51,756 bases of DNA from RGIG464 sp045599585 (GTDB lineage Bacteria > Myxococcota_A > Bradymonadia > UBA4248), in contig JAZRWH010000016.1 of NCBI GenBank assembly GCA_045599585.1, positions 1 through 51,756 of the forward strand. Direction: 5' to 3'. Shown here one piece after another: positions 7,743 to 15,885 of the stretch. The stretch's first letter is position 1, and every line of letters begins with the position of its first letter. The notes under the pieces were generated by a model that worked only from the letters and a program-made list of their open reading frames with translations, ran no database searches and was not told where the DNA came from. The position numbers and the translations under genes are program-made.

Positions 7743-10700
7743 TTAGCTACGTTTTCTTCTGAAGCCAATGAAGGCTGAACCGAGAAGAGCCAACAGAGCC
7801 GCAAAACCCGGGAAGTGCGATTGACCGGTTGTTTTAACGGACTTGCAGGCGCAGTCATCCGCGTAGGCATTCGGAATCGGAGTATACGTTTCTTCACCGT
7901 TGCCGTTACCAGTGTTTTCGCCATTGCCACCATTGCCACCGTTGCCATCGTCACAGGTAGGCGGATTCACATCGTCGCATGCACGGGTCGGATCCGTACC
8001 ATTAAGGCGTTCAGAGCCGTCGTTCACGCCGCCCCCATCTGTATCGGGATTACGGGGATCCGTTTCGCCCTCGTCCACAACACCATTATTGTTAACATCC
8101 TCGCCAGCGTCACATACGCCTTTTACGCTAAGAGAACCGTCGCACAGACCGTCGCCATCCGTATCAGCGTTGTTCGGATCGGTACCCGTTGCTCTTTCGA
8201 TGTCATCAGGGATACCGTCGCCGTCGCAATCATTTTCTGCGAGGCACTCGCCTTCGCAGGTATCGGTATCGTCGCACGGACGCAACGGATTAGTGTGGTC
8301 GACAAGGACTTCTTGACCGTCGCTTATGCCGCCATCGTCTGTATCCCAACTTTTCGGATTGGTCTCACCATCATCCCAAATGCCGTTGTTATTGAGGTCT
8401 TCGCCACCTTGGCAAATGCCTGCAACGGTTTTCGATCCATCGCAGAGGCCGTCATTATCCGTATCGGCATTAAGCGGATCAGTAGGATTGCCGCCAAAGA
8501 GTTCTGTGCCGTCCGTGATACCATCGCCATCCGTATCGGCGTTGGTAGGATCGGTACCGGCCACACCTTCAGCACCTTTGCAAATGCCTTGTAATACGAT
8601 GTTGCCATCGCAGAGACCATCACCATCCGTGTCGGGATTGAGAGGATCGGTGCCCATTTCTTCTTCAAGTTTGTCAGGCAAACCGTCGCCGTCTGTATCA
8701 ATTTTATAGATGTTATCGTCCTCGGGGTGGCCGATTGGATTCGTACCGTTATGGATTTCTTCGCCGTCACTGACGCCGCCCTCATCCGTATCCCATTTGT
8801 TGGGATCTGTTTCGTTGGGATCGAGCGCACCGTTGGCATTTTTATCTTCACCGCTATCGCAAACGCCGCTGACACCTCTAGGTCCGTCGCAGAGGCCGTC
8901 GCCATCCGTATCGGGATTAAGCGGATTCGTCGGATTTTTGCCGAGAACCTCAGTTCCATCCGTGATACCGTCTTTATCCGTGTCTTTGTCATTGGGATCC
9001 GTACCGATTTCTTTTTCGACCGTGTCAGGCAAACCGTCACGGTCACTGTCTATACCGCATTCAGATTTGCCATTTTTGTCGTCGATACAAGCATAACCAT
9101 CTTCAACGGCACACGTGCTAGAGCAACCGTCATTATTATTGAGGTTACCATCGTCGCAACCTTCGCTGTCAGAGCGTCTGCCATCACCGCAAGAGCCCAC
9201 GGTCGAAGTGATTGAAGCCTCAACGCCGGGCATCGGTCTCGTAGAACCATCGGGATCTGCCGTAGCCGTAACGGTGTACGTCGCAGGTGTATTCTCAACA
9301 TCCATGACAAAGGTGATCGTCACGGAATCGTCGTACTCCAGTTTACCATTGCCAACGAGCGCTTCGTTCATGAAGCTAAGCGTAGAGCCATTCTGCTTAA
9401 CGCCATTGACCGTCGCTGTATTCGGGACGTAATGGGCTTCATCACCGTCGATATCGATATCGAGCGTAAGATTTTCGACATCAACAAAGCCGTCGTTCGT
9501 AATCGTGACGGTGTACATGATCTGGCCGTTACCGAGCGGTTTAGAGGTAATGTCTGTAATAATGTACGGGAAGAGCGCATCGGCAGAGCCCGACGACGCC
9601 ATACCAGACATTGTGCTACCGCCCGCACAGCTCGTATAGCTATAATCAACGTCGACAAAGACTGTGAACCAGCCGTAGTTATTTTCATCGATGCTTTTCG
9701 GATCAACTGAAAAACTCAGGACGGCATCTTTGGTAGCACCAATACCGATCGTTCCGACATTTACGAGGCAGTAATCCAAGAAGGAATTGTAGACACCACA
9801 CTCAACTGTAGAGGATTTAGGTTCCATACCTCGGTCGAAGATGAACATCGCCGTGGTACCTTCAGCAATCGCCTTACCTGAGTTTTGAATCGAAACTTTT
9901 GCGTCGAATACTTTGCCCGCAACAGGTGTACTTGTAAAGACCGGATCGGAGGCTCTAAGTGATGGAGCGTTAACGTTAATTTGGAAGCCGACCATCGTCG
10001 GAACAAAACCGTCAACATCCGTCGTAGCGCGAATAACAGCGCTCTTCTGCGACTTGACAAGATACTCATTTTTGAAAGGAATCGTGGTGATATCCCATCC
10101 CTGACGGCCGCCGACAACACCTGTTTTTGTCGCAGGATTGGGGTTAAGCGTACCGTTCAAGCCGCGTGTATCGATTTTGCCGTCGCTTCCATTGATCTGC
10201 GAAGCAAAGAAGTTATCAACGAGGTTATTGCTACCTTTAACACTTGCAAAATTTGCATTGGTTGAACTGGCAATCTGAATTGAGTCGCCACCATACTGAG
10301 CGTCACCTTCCATTGCGCTAACAAAGAATTTACCTTCGATATCGCCGGAATCCGGTGTACAGAAACCGTCCACAACGTAATCGCTCGTGCTGCTCTGACG
10401 CACATAATCACCGCCGACGAAAAGCGTGATGTTACGCATCGGGAGACCTTCCTGCTCGTAAATAACTGCGAGCGTCCAACCAGCGGCGTTCGTGTCATTC
10501 GATGAGCTTCCCTGCACAGCAGGAATACCGTTAACGGAGTATGTACCGCCTTTGTTGTCACTCACGAACTTAGTCACATCTGCGCTATTAATATAGTAGT
10601 TGAGCGCAAAAACTGCACCGCTCGCACCAACGTCTGTCGTGTCGATAATCGTCTGCGTTGCAGCATCAGGTTTAACGACCTGCGCTTTGTTATTACTTTC

Positions 10701-11144
10701 ACTGCGAAGCGAAACCGAGGTCGAGAGCATGTCGTGCGTGATGTCATTGCAAACAGCATCGGCGTAAGAACCTGCCCAGATAAGTTCGGCGCGAAGAATC
10801 ACAGCATTAGAAGGTAGATCAAGGACTGCTGACGATCCATTTTTTCGCCAATCACTTGTCGTTCCGTAACCAAAGGGCGTCCCGCCAGCGCAAACGGGAG
10901 AATTGTCGATGCTGCTGCTATCCATTGTGGTAAAGGTACCAATACCGTTGCCCTTACCCGCACAGTTTTCTTTGTAGCGTTCGTAGCTGAGGCCTACGGT
11001 ATTACCTGTCACGACCATATTTGCATTGGACGTTGTATCAAATCGCTTAATCGGCGTGATATCGTCCGCATGCGCCAACGAAGGCGCCATGCTAGCAGCC
11101 GCCAATATGAGAAGAGTCTTGTGGTTGATAAATTTCTGCGACAT
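7743..11144 (-). CDS. large secreted protein with TSP3 repeats and MYXO-CTERM-like tail
   Basis: 1,133 residues. A signal peptide (LLILAAASMAPSLAHA) is followed by a long beta-rich N-terminal half of about 650 residues with DUF11-like cell-surface segments near 530-650. Next is one Myxococcus-type cysteine repeat (CGDGRRSDSEGCDDGN). Then come about ten calcium-binding thrombospondin type 3 repeats built on DTDGDGLPD and TDPNNADTDGDGLCDG (about 700-1060), and a Gly/Asn-rich linker. The C-terminus CACKS, hydrophobic GFAALLALLGSAFIGF, then RRKR has the layout of MYXO-CTERM sorting signals. The overall architecture resembles myxobacterial proteins annotated as AgmC (adventurous gliding), but that label is a domain-architecture resemblance only. 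It is likely displayed at the cell surface and stabilised by calcium. Single-gene unit with its own terminator. Confidence 0.85.
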   Translation of the reverse strand: MSQKFINHKTLLILAAASMAPSLAHADDITPIKRFDTTSNANMVVTGNTVGLSYERYKENCAGKGNGIGTFTTMDSSSIDNSPVCAGGTPFGYGTTSDWRKNGSSAVLDLPSNAVILRAELIWAGSYADAVCNDITHDMLSTSVSLRSESNNKAQVVKPDAATQTIIDTTDVGASGAVFALNYYINSADVTKFVSDNKGGTYSVNGIPAVQGSSSNDTNAAGWTLAVIYEQEGLPMRNITLFVGGDYVRQSSTSDYVVDGFCTPDSGDIEGKFFVSAMEGDAQYGGDSIQIASSTNANFASVKGSNNLVDNFFASQINGSDGKIDTRGLNGTLNPNPATKTGVVGGRQGWDITTIPFKNEYLVKSQKSAVIRATTDVDGFVPTMVGFQINVNAPSLRASDPVFTSTPVAGKVFDAKVSIQNSGKAIAEGTTAMFIFDRGMEPKSSTVECGVYNSFLDYCLVNVGTIGIGATKDAVLSFSVDPKSIDENNYGWFTVFVDVDYSYTSCAGGSTMSGMASSGSADALFPYIITDITSKPLGNGQIMYTVTITNDGFVDVENLTLDIDIDGDEAHYVPNTATVNGVKQNGSTLSFMNEALVGNGKLEYDDSVTITFVMDVENTPATYTVTATADPDGSTRPMPGVEASITSTVGSCGDGRRSDSEGCDDGNLNNNDGCSSTCAVEDGYACIDDKNGKSECGIDSDRDGLPDTVEKEIGTDPNDKDTDKDGITDGTEVLGKNPTNPLNPDTDGDGLCDGPRGVSGVCDSGEDKNANGALDPNETDPNKWDTDEGGVSDGEEIHNGTNPIGHPEDDNIYKIDTDGDGLPDKLEEEMGTDPLNPDTDGDGLCDGNIVLQGICKGAEGVAGTDPTNADTDGDGITDGTELFGGNPTDPLNADTDNDGLCDGSKTVAGICQGGEDLNNNGIWDDGETNPKSWDTDDGGISDGQEVLVDHTNPLRPCDDTDTCEGECLAENDCDGDGIPDDIERATGTDPNNADTDGDGLCDGSLSVKGVCDAGEDVNNNGVVDEGETDPRNPDTDGGGVNDGSERLNGTDPTRACDDVNPPTCDDGNGGNGGNGENTGNGNGEETYTPIPNAYADDCACKSVKTTGQSHFPGFAALLALLGSAFIGFRRKRS

Positions 11145-11500
11145 AGTTTTAAACCTTAGATTTCTTTAAAAATATTGCGGTACAAAATTGTACGTTCGTT
11201 TTTAAGCTTTAGAATATGAATGTTTCACCATCGATCAAAAACATTCATAGGGCTTGAGCACGCACAACGCGCCCAAAACGACGTTGCTAGTTTGCCAAAA
11301 AACTGCGTTATTCTCAAGTAATGAAGGTAAACGCATTACAATAAAAGCACACCATTCTTAAGATTACGAATAGTATTAGTTTACAAACACAAATTTCGAA
11401 TTTAGAACACAAATTAATGTAAAAACACCATCAAATTCGAATGTTATTTATTACCACCGATTTACGACTTATTCAAAAGATCGTTTTTACACTGCGAACA
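11145..11500. other. AT-rich intergenic region
   Basis: No gene seen. It should hold the minus-strand promoter of the TSP3-repeat protein gene; a TACAAT on the minus strand around 11190 is a possible -10 box, with no convincing -35. The right part is strongly AT-rich. Confidence 0.35.
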
Positions 11501-11559
11501 GAGGGGGGGAGCAGCGTATCGCCTTCAAGGTGATAGCTGCTCAGGGGGACACCTCCCCC
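11501..11559. repeat. composite repeat element, copy 2
   Basis: GAGGGGGGG, outer arm AGCAGC, bulged G, TATCGCCTT, loop CA, AAGGTGATA, outer arm GCTGCT, then CAGGGGG ACACC TCCCCC. The outer and inner stems are perfect apart from the bulge and one wobble or mismatch. It sits 45 bp beyond the stop of the minus-strand lipoprotein gene. Confidence 0.75.
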
Positions 11560-11603
11560 ACAAAACCACAAATCTATTCTCCCCCAAAATTCGAAACGGA
11601 CGT

Positions 11604-13400
11604 TTATTTACTGCAATCGATCGGCCCATAAGCCAAGGACTGATCCTTGAGCTGAGCGAACATGAGCGTGCCGAGGTGGGACGTGCCGCAATATCCATGC
11701 ACTTCGTCGACAGCGCCGCCCAGACGCGTGCCATCGCCGGGGCCCGTCTCGTAGCCAGCTGCTGCAACGACAGCCTTGCCATTTGCAGGATTCATGACGA
11801 GGAAACGCGTGCCCGGAGTCGGTTTATTCTTCCAATACATGCAAATGTACCACGCCTCTGCGGCATCAGGTACCGCTTTCCCCGTTGCCCCCTGCCCATA
11901 TTGACAGCCGCCTTCTCCTGAAGGACACCACTTTTCGGTCGCACTCCCCGTGAATCCTGTAATCGAGGCCGTATAGGCTTTGTGCTCCGCCAAACCTTCG
12001 GAAGAGGAGGAGGGCCACCACCCTGCCCCATGCACCTGCTGATCGTGCACCGTAACCATATGTGCTTCTTTTACGATTTTGCCGGTTTGAGGCAGATTTA
12101 CCGTAGACGGGGTGTTGTAGCGATTAATCGTCGTCTGAGCCAAGCCGCACTTACCTGAATCGGGTAAAAATGTGACATACAAGTTGTATGCACCAGCATT
12201 CGAAGCTGACTGGAAGGCATCCACCGAAAGATAATAAATCCCCGCCGCAACGTGCGTTCCAATACCTTTATCACTTCTTGAAATACAGCCGTCAGCACTC
12301 AAAGATTTGAGTAAATGGATGTCGACATCGCCGCCTGACGGTTCCGTGATACCCGCGACCACCGTACCAGGCTCATTGACCTTGAAAATGTAATAATCCT
12401 CAGGGCCAGCTTCATCCGTCGATGCACACGAGGTGTACTGGCTGATGAGGTTCTTGCTGCCCGCATTGTTTCCAGAAATCGTCGCAGGAAAGGACGAAAT
12501 AACATTGGGACAAACAGCCGTCGTACATGCCGGTACCCACGCGTTCGGATTAGGTTTGCAGGCACCTTTTTCACAGCCATAATCGCACTTCGTCACGCCA
12601 GACCATTCTGTGCAACCGTCGCCGTTCGCATCGCCGCACGTTCGATAGCCATTGCCCGAGCACTCTTTTGCGCCTTTCGTACATGCGTTTGTGCACGTGG
12701 GAGCAGTTTTTTCGCACTTACCTTCTTTACACACCTCCCCCGTACCACAAGCCGTAACCGCAGACCACTCCGTACAACCATCGCCATTCGAATCACCGCA
12801 CGAACGATACCCGGAACCGCTGCATTCCTTCGTCCCCTTTGTACAAGCGTCTTTGCATGCCGGTGCAGGCTTATCGCATTTTCCTTCCACGCAAACTTCA
12901 TTGGTACCACAAGGCTTTACGTCAGACCACTCCGCACAGCCATCGCCGTTCAGATCGGCACAGGTCTTGACGCCGTTTCCAGCGCATGCCGTCGTACCAG
13001 AAGCACACATATTGGAGCAAGGCTGCACCTCAGAGACACGACACTCTCCGTCCTCTGCACAACCCTCTGGGCAGGGCGTCAAATCTGACCAATCCGTGCA
13101 CTCGTCTGCGTCAAAAAAGCCGCAAACACGCGCCCCCTCGGAACCGCACGATTTTTCCCCGACCGTGCATTCATCCATACAATTTGCACTTCCACCGGGT
13201 TTCATCTGTTCGTCCGACGGATTCGTGATGTCCGTGGGATCTTTTTCGTCCCCGCCTCCAGGCTTGACCGGAGGTTTTGGCGATTCCTGATCGCGCTTCG
13301 AAATACTCGGCACAACACTATCCTCCGAACAGCCGCCTCCCAAGACGCCTAAACTCGCTAAAGACATCGAAATACTGATCAAACGACGCAATGTTCGCAT
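11604..13400 (-). CDS. cysteine-rich lipoprotein with four tandem repeats and PPC-like domain
   Basis: 598 residues. The signal peptide ends in VLGGGC, indicating a lipoprotein. After a Pro/Gly-rich linker come four tandem cysteine-rich units of about 48 residues, with patterns such as ACTKGTKECSGSGYRSCGD and NGDGCTEWS; units 3 and 4 are the most alike, suggesting recent duplication. Residues about 300-420 (EDYYIFKV, GGDVDIHLL, AAGIYYLSVDAF) match the bacterial pre-peptidase C-terminal (PPC) beta-sandwich. The last 150 residues (NPANGKAVVAAAGYETGPGD and further) recall a double-psi beta-barrel-like domain, though I see no catalytic motif. An ATG at 13415 is also in frame, but the one at 13400 has GAGG five bases upstream and starts the signal peptide directly. 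Probably surface-exposed; substrate unknown. Confidence 0.82.
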   Translation of the reverse strand: MRTLRRLISISMSLASLGVLGGGCSEDSVVPSISKRDQESPKPPVKPGGGDEKDPTDITNPSDEQMKPGGSANCMDECTVGEKSCGSEGARVCGFFDADECTDWSDLTPCPEGCAEDGECRVSEVQPCSNMCASGTTACAGNGVKTCADLNGDGCAEWSDVKPCGTNEVCVEGKCDKPAPACKDACTKGTKECSGSGYRSCGDSNGDGCTEWSAVTACGTGEVCKEGKCEKTAPTCTNACTKGAKECSGNGYRTCGDANGDGCTEWSGVTKCDYGCEKGACKPNPNAWVPACTTAVCPNVISSFPATISGNNAGSKNLISQYTSCASTDEAGPEDYYIFKVNEPGTVVAGITEPSGGDVDIHLLKSLSADGCISRSDKGIGTHVAAGIYYLSVDAFQSASNAGAYNLYVTFLPDSGKCGLAQTTINRYNTPSTVNLPQTGKIVKEAHMVTVHDQQVHGAGWWPSSSSEGLAEHKAYTASITGFTGSATEKWCPSGEGGCQYGQGATGKAVPDAAEAWYICMYWKNKPTPGTRFLVMNPANGKAVVAAAGYETGPGDGTRLGGAVDEVHGYCGTSHLGTLMFAQLKDQSLAYGPIDCSK

Positions 13401-13467
13401 TTCAACCTCGATCATGGGTGTTCAAACAAATGATTAACAAACCGTTTCAAGATGTATTTTATTTTTT

Positions 13468-13523
13468 GGGGGAAGTCTCCCCCTGAGCGGCTATTCGCTT
13501 CGCAAATACGCCGCTACCCCCTC
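13468..13523. repeat. composite repeat element, copy 3
   Basis: GGGGGAAGTCTCCCCC, TGAGCGG, CTATTCGC, TTC, GCAAATAC, GCCGCT, ACCCCCTC. Opposite orientation to copies 2 and 4, same as copy 1. Located upstream of the divergent lipoprotein and trigger factor genes. Confidence 0.78.
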
Positions 13524-13659
13524 TTCGCATACATTATACATTTTCTTTTAGGGTTTTAAACAACTAAACAAAATTTCATGAACTTTTTTTTTTTAAATTT
13601 AGCTTGCAAAACTCACCCTGTGATTTCGTTCAATTTCGATTGACAACTGGGCAAATAAC

Positions 13660-13687
13660 TTGACGTACATTCAACTTTTAAGATAAG
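13660..13687 (+). promoter_or_regulatory. possible promoter of tig
   Basis: TTGACG (13660-13665) and GATAAG (13682-13687), 16-bp spacer. A second TTGACA at 13640 lacks a good partner. The predicted start near 13694 is just upstream of a terminator-like hairpin. Confidence 0.4.
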
Positions 13688-13704
13688 CTGTTCGGCTCGT
13701 GTGT

Positions 13705-13727
13705 GGCTGAAAAATTTCAGCCTTTTT
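13705..13727 (+). terminator. terminator-like hairpin in the tig leader
   Basis: GGCTGAAA (13705-13712) pairs with TTTCAGCC (13715-13722) and is followed by TTTTT. No plus-strand gene lies upstream, so this would stop transcripts between the putative tig promoter and the tig start codon, as an attenuator would, or it may insulate tig from upstream antisense transcription. Confidence 0.55.
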
Positions 13728-13769
13728 ATCATTTGCCAAACGAGACCTAATCAAAGAGAGGTAGTTTTA

Positions 13770-15020
13770 ATGAGTTTTGAGATTGTCGAGAAGAATTCAG
13801 TTGTCAAGGAAATCGTGATCACTGTTCCCGGTGAAGATGTTAAGCGTACGGAGAACGCCCTTGTTGAGCACGCCCGCAAAACAATGAAACTTCCCGGTTT
13901 CCGTGCCGGCAAAGTTCCTGCCAAACTGATCCGCCAGAGAGCTGGTGCTTCCATTATGGAAGATGCACGTCGCGAATGCCTCCAGGAGAGCGCCCGCGAA
14001 GCCATCGCTTCGATCAAAGATCTTCTCCACGTCGGTGAAGTCGATGTCGTTACGCCCAAAACGGACGACGGCGGTTTCGTCTGCAAACTCGAAGCTGAAG
14101 TTTCCCCCGTCATTGCCTGCCCCGATTACAAAGGCCTCGAAATCAGCGTTCCCGCTGTTAGCGTCACAGACGATGACGTCAACGCCGAAATCGAAAGACG
14201 TCGCGAACGTCATGCCGTTCTCTCCGCTGTCGAAGACCGCAAAAATGTTCAGGATGGCGATGTCGCTTTCGTAACGCTCAGCGCTCCCAATGACGCCGCT
14301 TCTAAATTCTGCGTTGCCGGTACACGTCAAATCACCGTTGGCAAAGGCTATTTCAATGCCGATATGGAAAAACAACTCGTCGGCGCTGAAGTCGGCTCCA
14401 CGATCAACCTCGAAGCCAAAGTTGATGACGCTGACGCCGTCGTTACCTGCGAAATCAATGAAATCAAAGCCCGCGTTCTCCCTGCGCTCGATAACGCTTT
14501 CGCTAAAGAATGTGGCGAAGATGTCGAAACGGTCGATGCCCTCAAAGCTGCCGTCCGCAAACACATCGAAGATGACAAAAATGCTGCCAATGATCAGCTC
14601 ATCGCCGACCGCCTCCTCGAAAAACTCCGCGATGTCACGCCGACGGACCTCCCCGAAGGTTACATCAAATCTCGCGCTGTTCAGGCAATCCGCCTCCAGA
14701 TCGAACAGATGCTTCGTCAGCAAATCGATGATCGCATGCTCGCTCGCATCGCCAATAACATCAAACCTGAAGAACTCGATGAATATCGTCGTGATTACCA
14801 CAACGAAATCATTCTCAACGCTATCGCTAAAGCCGAAAACGTTGAAGTCGGTGAAGATGATGCCGTCAACGAAGCGAAAAAATGGTTCAATCACGTCGAT
14901 GAATCCAAAATCCGTGATTGGCTTAAACAAGGCAATGCCGGTCAGTTCGTCGGCGATCAGGTCGCTCGCGACCGCGCACTCGCTGCCATTAAAGCCGCTG
15001 CCAAAATCACGCAGGAATAA
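13770..15020 (+). CDS. tig: trigger factor, ribosome-associated chaperone
   Basis: 416 residues. Trigger factor docks on ribosomal protein L23 at the exit tunnel and shields nascent chains. The ribosome-binding signature GFRAGKVP is at about residues 42-49. The central FKBP-type domain spans about 150-240 (VQDGDVAFVTL, then FNADMEKQLVGAEVG), followed by the long helical C-terminal arms with HIEDDKNAANDQLI and the helix-rich end. The start ATG at 13770 follows AAAGAGAGG and gives the family N-terminus; a longer in-frame GTG at 13701 would overlap the leader hairpin and is rejected. It is followed by clpP and clpX, the classic tig-clpP-clpX order, but with a terminator between tig and clpP. Codons strongly favour C in the third position, typical of high expression. 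Confidence 0.96.
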   Translation: MSFEIVEKNSVVKEIVITVPGEDVKRTENALVEHARKTMKLPGFRAGKVPAKLIRQRAGASIMEDARRECLQESAREAIASIKDLLHVGEVDVVTPKTDDGGFVCKLEAEVSPVIACPDYKGLEISVPAVSVTDDDVNAEIERRRERHAVLSAVEDRKNVQDGDVAFVTLSAPNDAASKFCVAGTRQITVGKGYFNADMEKQLVGAEVGSTINLEAKVDDADAVVTCEINEIKARVLPALDNAFAKECGEDVETVDALKAAVRKHIEDDKNAANDQLIADRLLEKLRDVTPTDLPEGYIKSRAVQAIRLQIEQMLRQQIDDRMLARIANNIKPEELDEYRRDYHNEIILNAIAKAENVEVGEDDAVNEAKKWFNHVDESKIRDWLKQGNAGQFVGDQVARDRALAAIKAAAKITQE

Positions 15021-15052
15021 TATCTGCTGCTAACGCAGTTTCTTTGTACATA

Positions 15053-15083
15053 CCCCGGCTGCTTCTGGCCGGGGCACCTTTTT
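15053..15083 (+). terminator. terminator between tig and clpP
   Basis: CCCCGGC (15053-15059) pairs with GCCGGGG (15068-15074), loop of eight, then CACC and TTTTT. It probably ends most tig transcripts; readthrough would supply clpP. Confidence 0.75.
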
Positions 15084-15096
15084 AAAGCTTATTGCT

Positions 15097-15792
15097 ATGC
15101 CTATCCCTGAAATCTATGACGTTCTCCAACTCAGTCTTATGGAGGACTCGGAGGACGATGAAGAAGTCATGACACTTATCCCTACAGTTATTGAACAATC
15201 ACACCGCGGCGAACGCGCATGGGACATTTTTAGCCGTCTGCTAAAAGACCGCATCGTCATCCTTGGCTCTGCCGTCACAGACAGTGTGGCTAACAGCATC
15301 ATCGCTCAGCTTCTCTTCCTCGAAAGCGAAAATCCCGAAAAAGATATCCAGATCTATATCAACTCCCCTGGCGGAAGCGTTACCGCTGGTATGGCTATCT
15401 ATGATACCATTCAGCACATCCGTTGCCCTGTATCCACCATCTGCATCGGACAAGCCGCAAGTATGGGCGCCGTCCTTCTCTGCGCTGGTACCAAAGGCAA
15501 ACGCTACTCCCTTCCCAATAGCCGCGTCCTCATTCACCAGCCCCTCATCACCGGCGGTATCTCTGGACAGGCTACCGATATCGATCTCCAGGCCAAAGAG
15601 ATCGTCCGCATGCGTACAGTCCTCAATAATATCCTCGCACGTCACTCTGGACAGTCCCTCGAACGCATCGAAAAAGACACTGACCGCGATTACATTATGA
15701 GCGCTGACGAAGCGAAAGCTTACGGACTCATCGACGAAGTCATTCGCCGTACTAAAGAAGGTCATCCCGAAAATATTACGCCTGAATCGTAG
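15097..15792 (+). CDS. clpP: ATP-dependent Clp protease proteolytic subunit
   Basis: Serine peptidase of family S14, forming the 14-subunit proteolytic chamber used by ClpX. The catalytic Ser sits in GQAASMGAVLL (residue 122 from this start) and the His in VLIHQP (residue 147); the conserved ITGGISGQATDI block follows. From an internal ATG at 15169 these become 98 and 123, one off E. coli mature numbering, so that ATG coincides with the mature N-terminus (LIPTVIEQ). The 24 extra residues from 15097 are acidic (EDSEDDEE) and may be a propeptide. Neither start has an ideal ribosome-binding site; the internal one has GGAGGA at 15150, 13 bases away. Codon use of the extension matches the rest of the gene. 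Co-transcribed with clpX. Confidence 0.95.
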   Translation: MPIPEIYDVLQLSLMEDSEDDEEVMTLIPTVIEQSHRGERAWDIFSRLLKDRIVILGSAVTDSVANSIIAQLLFLESENPEKDIQIYINSPGGSVTAGMAIYDTIQHIRCPVSTICIGQAASMGAVLLCAGTKGKRYSLPNSRVLIHQPLITGGISGQATDIDLQAKEIVRMRTVLNNILARHSGQSLERIEKDTDRDYIMSADEAKAYGLIDEVIRRTKEGHPENITPES

Positions 15793-15810
15793 TCTTCGGT
15801 GCAACACATT

Positions 15811-15838
15811 CAACGACAAGCTCTTACGCATGTCGTTG
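15811..15838 (+). other. hairpin in the clpP-clpX intercistronic gap
   Basis: CAACGACA (15811-15818) pairs with TGTCGTTG (15831-15838), 12-base loop, no T-run. It lies in the 93-bp gap and may affect mRNA stability or differential expression rather than terminate. Confidence 0.45.
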
Positions 15839-15885
15839 AGTCCTACGCCTTCCTCTTCACCCCTTCTTTCTTCAGGAGATGTCAC

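Noticed and set aside
8000..9060. CRISPR-like periodicity in the repeat region
   Set aside because: The periodic sequence encodes calcium-binding TSP3 repeats in frame and lacks identical repeats with unique spacers. No CRISPR array was seen anywhere in the window.
7815..9096. Several plus-strand frames opposite the TSP3-repeat protein
   Set aside because: Their low-complexity Ser/Pro or Ile/Arg patterns just reflect the Asp-Gly-Asp repeats read backwards.
7743..11144. Naming the TSP3-repeat protein as gliding motility gene agmC
   Set aside because: The resemblance is in domain layout only. Repeats and sorting tail are shared by many unrelated surface proteins.
13797..14930. 377-codon minus-strand frame opposite tig
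   Set aside because: Phe/Asp/Ile-rich composition of an antisense shadow. The tig frame on the other strand is unambiguous.
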